The notes under the pieces are model-generated. The model was not told the DNA's origin and made no database searches. It was given only the letters and a program-made list of their open reading frames with translations. Below are positions 5,773 to 9,695 of a DNA stretch of 9,695 nucleotides, piece by piece; positions within the stretch are counted from its first letter, which is position 1, and each line of letters begins with the position of its first letter. This DNA comes from Deltaproteobacteria bacterium (GTDB lineage Bacteria; Desulfobacterota; Desulfobacteria; Desulfobacterales; JAFDCJ01). The translations under genes and the position numbers were made by a program. The stretch is taken from NCBI GenBank assembly GCA_019310665.1, contig JAFDDW010000037.1:1-9695 (forward strand). The letters run 5' to 3'.

Positions 5773-6783
5773 CTAACTTGGCGTTCCGATATATTTTCTT
5801 TTTGCCCTCATAATTCTATTCACAGACATCATGCACCCTGTCTTCAGATCGGGGGAGTCTGTTATCTCTTTCAATATTTCTTCAAAAGCTATTTCAATAT
5901 TCGGCCCTTCATGGCATATGAGGGTCTGGTCGATATCGGCAGCAAGTATCTGATGGATTGATGATTGAATATCAAAATGCTTTTTGATGGCGCCCATATC
6001 CAAATCGTCGGTCAGAACCAGACCGTCAAATCCCATTCGATGGCGTAAAAAATCTTTTGCAATTTTCGGGGACAGACTGGCCGGCCATTGGGGATCAAGT
6101 TTGGTGTAAAATATATGCGAGAGCATTACACCGCAGACGCCGCACTGAATACCGGCTTCAAAGGGGATAAGATCAAACTGCTCAATGGTGGATAAGTCAT
6201 CAGGAAGGATCGGCAGATCCATGTGAGAGTCCAATGTTGTTCGGCCGATACCCGGGAAATGTTTGGCAACTGCCATAATCTTATTCTGCTGCAAATGTTC
6301 TATGACGGTTACGCCCAGGCGTGAGACCCAGGTTGGATTGCCGCCGAAGGCCCGTTCAGCCATGATACTGTTGGATCCTTCCGGAGAGACATCCATAACC
6401 GGGGCCATGTTCATATTGATTCCGACCTGGTTTAATTCAGCAGCCGTGATTTCGGCAAAACGAACGGCGTCTTCTATATTTTTCATGTGGCGATTGCCCG
6501 CAAATTGGGTAAATGGCGCCTTGAGCCTGGCGACTGGGCCTCCCTCCTGGTCAACAGCTATGAACAACGGGGGTTGCTCACACGATTGGGCGTAATCCTG
6601 GATTGCATGGCACATATCTTTTATCTGGTCAGGTGATTGCAGATTCCCGGCAAAAAGAATCACGCCGCCGACTTTGAGGCGATTGATCAGAAACTTGAGA
6701 CCCTCATTGAGTCTGGTACCGTTAAAGCCAACCATCAAACGCTGGCCGGCCAGCTGTTCGTTTGAAAATGATGCCGTCCGCAT
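5773..6783 (-). CDS. nagZ: Beta-N-acetylhexosaminidase, glycoside hydrolase family 3 (NagZ type)
   Basis: A 336-residue single-domain GH3 enzyme, the size of E. coli NagZ (341). NagZ removes N-acetylglucosamine from anhydromuropeptides in cytoplasmic peptidoglycan recycling; no signal peptide is visible, consistent with that location. Signatures: VDQEGGPVARL (residues 77-87), AERAFGGNP (142-150), KHFPGIGRTTLDSH (174-187) with the Asp185-His187 acid/base dyad, and LVLTDDLDMGAI (255-266) with Asp259 as the expected nucleophile. The NagZ-type KHFPG...DSH loop distinguishes it from larger beta-glucosidases. The start at 6781-6783 has only a weak GGA upstream. A palindrome (6810-6828) and repeat DNA precede it. 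The gene converges with tsaD across 10 bp and no terminator is visible there, so the two transcripts are likely to overlap. Confidence 0.92.
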   Translation of the reverse strand: MRTASFSNEQLAGQRLMVGFNGTRLNEGLKFLINRLKVGGVILFAGNLQSPDQIKDMCHAIQDYAQSCEQPPLFIAVDQEGGPVARLKAPFTQFAGNRHMKNIEDAVRFAEITAAELNQVGINMNMAPVMDVSPEGSNSIMAERAFGGNPTWVSRLGVTVIEHLQQNKIMAVAKHFPGIGRTTLDSHMDLPILPDDLSTIEQFDLIPFEAGIQCGVCGVMLSHIFYTKLDPQWPASLSPKIAKDFLRHRMGFDGLVLTDDLDMGAIKKHFDIQSSIHQILAADIDQTLICHEGPNIEIAFEEILKEITDSPDLKTGCMMSVNRIMRAKRKYIGTPS

Positions 6784-6809
6784 TTTTTCAATTCCGATCT
6801 ATGGTAATG

Positions 6810-6828
6810 AAAAGTACGCTGTACTTTT
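6810..6828. promoter_or_regulatory. 8-bp palindrome 27 bp upstream of nagZ
   Basis: AAAAGTAC-GCT-GTACTTTT is a perfect inverted repeat directly abutting a heptamer array that starts at 6829. It could be an operator or a short hairpin in the nagZ leader; it may equally be the outer edge of the repeat element that follows. Confidence 0.4.
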
Positions 6829-6856
6829 AGGTTTCAGGTGTCAGGAAATAGGGCTC
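6829..6856. repeat. Heptanucleotide array, AGGTTTC family
   Basis: AGGTTTC, AGGTGTC, AGGAAAT and AGGGCTC are in 7-bp phase. The first two are the reverse complement of the CCTGAAA/CCTGACA units at 9429-9470 on the far side of the GGDEF-EAL gene. Looser period-7 similarity continues to about 6872. Confidence 0.6.
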
Positions 6857-6904
6857 AAAGGTTCAGGGTTGATGTTTCTAAATGCTCAACGGCGGTAGCT
6901 TTTC

Positions 6905-6947
6905 AACCTCTTGTATGAAACTACACGAAGTTAAAAGCGAACCGCAG
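6905..6947 (+). repeat. Inverted flank repeat, block A, left copy
   Basis: A 43-bp block matching, in inverted orientation, the 43 bp at 9361-9403. Shared uninterrupted words are AACCT, GAAACTACAC (6917-6926), AGTTA and GCGAACCGCAG (6937-6947), in the same order and nearly the same spacing. The match is far too long and collinear for chance. Confidence 0.85.
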
Positions 6948-6954
6948 AACCGCA

Positions 6955-7063
6955 GAATGTCGAATGTCGAAGGGCGGAATCGCTTCGCTCAGTCTTTTCT
7001 AAAATAGACAGAATACATTACTTCGATATTCGACATTCATTATTCGATATTCGATATTCGCTT
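6955..7063. repeat. Palindromic element with heptamer arms
   Basis: An 18-bp stem pairs 6955-6972 (GAATGTC units) with 7021-7038 (TTCGATA/TTCGACA units); 17 of 18 positions match and the other is G-U compatible. The 48-nt interior includes GCGGAATCGCTTCGC and a GTCT...AGAC mini-stem. Six heptamers run from 7022 to 7063: TTCGATA, TTCGACA, TTCATTA, TTCGATA, TTCGATA and TTCGCTT. The layout resembles a REP/MITE-like non-coding element; no ORF is inside it. Confidence 0.8.
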
Positions 7064-7069
7064 TTTCAG

Positions 7070-7102
7070 AGTTTCTTTATCGATTTGACCGGCCGTTTTT
7101 TT
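7070..7102 (+). repeat. Inverted flank repeat, block B, left copy
   Basis: A 33-bp block matching 9308-9340 in inverted orientation at 28 of 33 positions without gaps. It starts AGTTTCTTT and ends GGCCGTTTTTTT. It lies in the same order relative to block A as the right copy does. Confidence 0.8.
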
Positions 7103-7108
7103 GGCCGG
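7089..7108. other. CCGGCC hairpin with T7 loop
   Basis: CCGGCC (7089-7094) and GGCCGG (7103-7108) form a perfect 6-bp G+C stem around GTTTTTTT. It lies about 125 bp beyond the GGDEF-EAL stop. Read on the minus strand the loop becomes A7, so it is not a standard terminator; the T-run is in the loop, not after the stem. Confidence 0.45.
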
Positions 7109-7232
7109 CGGCTGGGCTGAATCCTGCTTGTGGGGGCGTATCGCGCAGTGCGAAGACCCAACCCTTTGAACCATGAACCTCTTTACCATTTATCACCACC
7201 ATAGTATGCAGGCAAGGGGAAATTGTCTCGAT

Positions 7233-9215
7233 CTAGTTGGACAGCGCTTCGGCTAGGGGATAAGATTGCCCCGGATTTTTTTGGGAGAATTCCAGCATTT
7301 CCTGGATGAGCACATCGACCTCTTGTTTTGGAATAGGTTTGGAGAACAGATAGCCCTGGCCGAATTGACAATTCATATTTAATAGAATGGCGTGCTGTTC
7401 GACAGTTTCCACCCCTTCGGCCACCACACTCATATCAAGACGATGAGCCAGGGATATAATGGCCTCGACGATGTTTCGGTTACCGTCAGGTGTGTTTTGA
7501 ATTCGCGACACGAAGCTTCGGTCCACCTTGAGTGTGTCGATCGGTAAACGTTGCAAGTAACTCAGTGATGAATAACCGGTACCAAAATCATCGATAACGA
7601 TTTGAAGACCGTAATCTCTCAATCGATTCACGTGCCGAACCGTCTCTTCGACATCTTCCATCAAGGCCGTTTCTGTGATCTCCAGTTTCAGGTGATCGGG
7701 AGGCAAACCGGTGACATTGAGTATATCTTTGATATCGTCCAACAGGCTTGGCAGCAGAAAATGCTTGCTGGATATATTGATGTTCATGGTTAAATTTTGA
7801 AGATCCTGAATCTGATCCTGCCATGACTTCAAATCGGTGCAGGCTTCCTGAAGAAGGAGACGTGTGATCGGAATGATCAAACCGGTATCTTCGGCAATCG
7901 AAATAAAGGAGTCCGGGTAAATCAATCCCAGTTGGGGATGATTCCAGCGAATCAGGGATTCAAAACCCACCAACGATCTTGTTTTCAGGGAAACAATCGG
8001 TTGATAATGGTTGACAAATTCATCGCGGTGAATCGCTTTTCTTAAATCGGTTTCCCGCTGCAAAAGGTGCCGCGCTTTTTCATGCAGTTTTTTATCAAAT
8101 ATCTTGTATTGGGCACGGCCTTTTTCCTTGGCGTGGTACATGGCCGCATCAGCATCCCGCATGATATCTTCCGGCAGATTATAGTCTTGGGTGTTGGGCA
8201 CCACTCCAAAACTGGCCGGTGCAAAAACTTCCTTGTTGTTGACCATAAAAGGCTGCTTGAGCGCCTGTTGCAGGCGTTCTGCCACTATGCTGGCATAATC
8301 TTCGTTTTCAATGTCTTCGATCAGGATGACAAATTCGTCTCCACCCAGACGTGCGAGGATATCGATATCCCTCAAAGAAACCCGGAGCCTTTCCGCAAAA
8401 GCATTTAAAAGGTTATCACCGACACTATGCCCGAGGCTGTCGTTGACCAGTTTGAAACGGTCGATATCCATATATAACACTGCAAAATGGTAATTGGGCC
8501 GCCGTTTTCCGCGCTTGATGGCCATTTTTAGATGCTCCATGAAAAGGGCACGGTTGGGCAGATTAGTGAGTGTGTCGTGAAAGGCCTGGTGAGAAATCTG
8601 ACGCTCGGCTTCTTTAAGCTCGGAAATATCCGTCAGGGATGCGACGTGATTCTCAGTTCCGGGAATGGTTGTAATGGTAATGAGAAGGTCTTTTTCTTCG
8701 CGTTCCTTGTTGATAAACCTGGATTCGAGGTTTTCCCCGATAATCAGGAACCCTTCATCATTTAAAATAGCGCGATTACTTTTTTCATCCAAAAAGTCAA
8801 CGAATGATTTTTTAAATTCAATTTCTCCTTTGCCAAATCCGGACATGTTGACAAAGACAGAGTTGGCCAGGGAAATGGTCATATCTTCTTGGATGATGAT
8901 GGTGGCCGCTCCTGAATTTTCGAATATAGTGCGATATAACACTTCAGATTCGTGCAATTCTTTAGTACGCTCAATAACCTTTTGCTCTAAAGTCTCATTG
9001 GATACCCGCAGGGCTTCTCGAGAACGGTTGATATTGTTAATCAGCAACTGGGTAAACATGCTGATTAACAATATGATGGCGATGGTGATAAAACTACCCA
9101 GGCTCTGGTTCTGGGCCATTGATTCTTCAAGATAATAATAAAACAGCGACGCACCGGTTCCGACAATTACAAGACCGATCTTATCCAAGGAAGCATTGAG
9201 CTTTTTCTTAGCCAT
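7233..9215 (-). CDS. Membrane-anchored PAS-GGDEF-EAL cyclic-di-GMP synthase/phosphodiesterase
   Basis: A 660-residue signalling protein. Two hydrophobic segments (about residues 12-29 and 40-60) anchor it in the inner membrane with a very short external loop. A coiled-coil signalling helix (about 62-92) follows, then a PAS domain (about 91-200), GGDEF (about 205-370) and EAL (about 385-640). The GGDEF half looks active: DTLTNLPNR (214-222), MDIDRFK (249-255), GGDEF (291-295) and an intact inhibitory I-site RDID (282-285). The EAL half keeps its metal and catalytic residues: Glu419, Asn480, Glu512 in EITE, Asp542-Asp543 in DDFGTGYSS, Lys563, Glu600 and Gln620. The signature triplet itself is ESL, not EAL. 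Net activity (making or degrading c-di-GMP) cannot be decided. A good Shine-Dalgarno (AGAGG, about 6 nt) precedes the ATG. The gene is bracketed by inverted repeats and has an A16 tract about 84 bp upstream. The signal sensed by the PAS domain is unknown. Confidence 0.95.
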   Translation of the reverse strand: MAKKKLNASLDKIGLVIVGTGASLFYYYLEESMAQNQSLGSFITIAIILLISMFTQLLINNINRSREALRVSNETLEQKVIERTKELHESEVLYRTIFENSGAATIIIQEDMTISLANSVFVNMSGFGKGEIEFKKSFVDFLDEKSNRAILNDEGFLIIGENLESRFINKEREEKDLLITITTIPGTENHVASLTDISELKEAERQISHQAFHDTLTNLPNRALFMEHLKMAIKRGKRRPNYHFAVLYMDIDRFKLVNDSLGHSVGDNLLNAFAERLRVSLRDIDILARLGGDEFVILIEDIENEDYASIVAERLQQALKQPFMVNNKEVFAPASFGVVPNTQDYNLPEDIMRDADAAMYHAKEKGRAQYKIFDKKLHEKARHLLQRETDLRKAIHRDEFVNHYQPIVSLKTRSLVGFESLIRWNHPQLGLIYPDSFISIAEDTGLIIPITRLLLQEACTDLKSWQDQIQDLQNLTMNINISSKHFLLPSLLDDIKDILNVTGLPPDHLKLEITETALMEDVEETVRHVNRLRDYGLQIVIDDFGTGYSSLSYLQRLPIDTLKVDRSFVSRIQNTPDGNRNIVEAIISLAHRLDMSVVAEGVETVEQHAILLNMNCQFGQGYLFSKPIPKQEVDVLIQEMLEFSQKNPGQSYPLAEALSN

Positions 9216-9298
9216 TTAATACCTCTGAAAGTGGTTATATTTAAACTTGTTATCGGCCAGTCGATTGCTAAACTTGAATATAAAGGCAGGATGATTTG

Positions 9299-9314
9299 AA
9301 AAAAAAAAAAAAAA
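9299..9314. repeat. A16 homopolymer tract upstream of the GGDEF-EAL gene
   Basis: Sixteen uninterrupted A residues on the plus strand (T16 on the coding strand). A possible -10 (TATATT on the coding strand, 9277-9282) lies downstream; the tract would occupy its -35 zone. The equivalent place in the left inverted copy has only T7, so the tract has varied in length. Slippage could tune expression, but this is inference. Confidence 0.6.
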
Positions 9315-9340
9315 CGGCCAGTCTAACCGGAAAAGAAACT
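9308..9340 (-). repeat. Inverted flank repeat, block B, right copy
   Basis: Partner of 7070-7102; 28 of 33 positions identical on the opposite strand. It overlaps the A16 tract. Only 20 bp separate it from block A here, against 122 bp in the left copy, where the palindromic element occupies the difference. Confidence 0.8.
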
Positions 9341-9360
9341 TTCGAAAGGCTCGTCGCAGG

Positions 9361-9403
9361 CTGCGGTTCGCTGTTCTAACTATGTGTAGTTTCACACAAG
9401 GTT
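9361..9403 (-). repeat. Inverted flank repeat, block A, right copy
   Basis: Partner of 6905-6947. On the plus strand it contains CTGCGGTTCGC (9361-9371) and GTGTAGTTTC (9384-9393), the exact reverse complements of the two long shared words of the left copy. Confidence 0.85.
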
Positions 9404-9428
9404 TCAGTAGTGAAAACGCGAGAGCCGG

Positions 9429-9470
9429 CCTGACACCTGACACCTGACACCTGAAACCTGACACCTGAAA
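9429..9470. repeat. Heptanucleotide array, six units of CCTGACA/CCTGAAA
   Basis: CCTGACA three times, CCTGAAA, CCTGACA, CCTGAAA: six in-phase units over 42 bp. It is the reverse complement of the shorter AGGTTTC/AGGTGTC array at 6829 and forms the outer edge of the right flank repeat. Confidence 0.95.
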
Positions 9471-9472
9471 CC

Positions 9473-9695
9473 CATGCTCGGAGAAGGTTTCACCACGCCC
9501 GATAATGTCCCAAAAAAGGGGCTATTTTCATAGTATTTTACGAGGTCTGGACTCAGAGAAGTGTCACCTGGAGTAATTAATTTTCATGCAGGATTCAGGT
9601 ATCAAACTAGAGGCAGGATCGGAGGGCAATAATCAAACGTCATGATTGGTTTTCAAGCGCTGCAAATTACCCATATTTGCGGGAATTGTAGCAGC
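9473..9695. other. Non-coding right end with small inverted repeats
   Basis: I see no supportable gene here. It holds a small hairpin GTCCC-AAAAAA-GGGGC (9507-9522), the word CGAGGTCTGGACTC (9541-9554) nearly shared with 1567-1580, the word TAATTTTCATGCA (9578-9590) shared exactly with 1507-1519, and an imperfect hairpin (GCTGC at 9659-9663 with GCAGC at 9691-9695, plus inner pairing) cut by the window edge. Short open frames reach the edge on both strands (plus from ATG 9642; minus to TGA at 9633) but neither resembles a family I know. Confidence 0.4.

Noticed and set aside
9216..9464. Open frame of 82 codons on the minus strand ahead of the GGDEF-EAL gene
   Set aside because: It reads straight through the heptamer array, both right-hand repeat blocks and the A16 tract (giving a run of Phe); its composition is explained by repeats, not protein coding.
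6829..9472. Classical insertion sequence or composite transposon
   Set aside because: There is no transposase or recombinase between or beside the inverted repeats, and I found no flanking target-site duplication.
9633..9695. Possible C-terminus of a gene entering from the right on the minus strand
   Set aside because: Twenty codons without a recognisable motif; the same DNA forms a hairpin and other frames are about as open, so there is no support for coding.
9642..9695. Possible gene start on the plus strand at ATG 9642
   Set aside because: Eighteen codons only, with the nearest GGAGG about 16 nt upstream, too distant for a convincing start.

Overview
This window looks like a chromosomal housekeeping stretch from a sulfate-reducer-like member of Desulfobacterota (Deltaproteobacteria), most plausibly Desulfobacterales. 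That assignment is inferred from the gene mix and the style of the intergenic repeats; no rRNA or other marker here proves it. The window carries nine genes or gene parts, one decayed gene remnant, and unusually structured intergenic DNA. No transposase, integrase, tRNA, rRNA or CRISPR array was found.

Layout. Positions 1-141 (minus) hold the N-terminus of an ADP-heptose pathway kinase (HldE/RfaE1 type) that runs off the left edge. Positions 353-760 (minus) encode a hot-dog acyl-CoA thioesterase. Positions 827-1438 (minus) encode ThrH and 1612-2925 (minus) encode homoserine dehydrogenase, so the two neighbours handle adjacent steps of homoserine/threonine metabolism. Upstream of hom, at 3021-3227, lies only the C-terminus of an AlaC-type aminotransferase, apparently what is left of a larger operon. 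On the plus strand follow purM (3351-4394), a translationally coupled 41-residue small protein (4397-4522), a large terminator-like hairpin (4618-4710) and tsaD (4764-5762). tsaD converges on nagZ (5773-6783, minus) with only 10 bp between them. The last gene is a membrane-anchored PAS-GGDEF-EAL cyclic-di-GMP enzyme (7233-9215, minus).

What stands out is between the genes. Nearly every non-coding gap contains tandem arrays with a strict 7-bp period but different unit sequences: 17 units of CT(G/C)GATA, then GGCTCAA units, then AATCCNN units before the thioesterase; AGGTTTC-like and TTCGATA units upstream of nagZ; CCTGACA units upstream of the GGDEF-EAL gene. In addition, the GGDEF-EAL gene is bracketed by two inverted, collinear copies of a composite repeat (blocks of 43 bp and 33 bp plus heptamers). 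The left copy carries an extra palindromic element between its two blocks.

Functionally the genes serve separate cellular needs: lipopolysaccharide heptose supply, acyl-CoA hydrolysis, threonine synthesis, purine synthesis, the t6A tRNA modification, peptidoglycan recycling and c-di-GMP signalling. Only hom-thrH and purM-small ORF look like true co-transcribed pairs.
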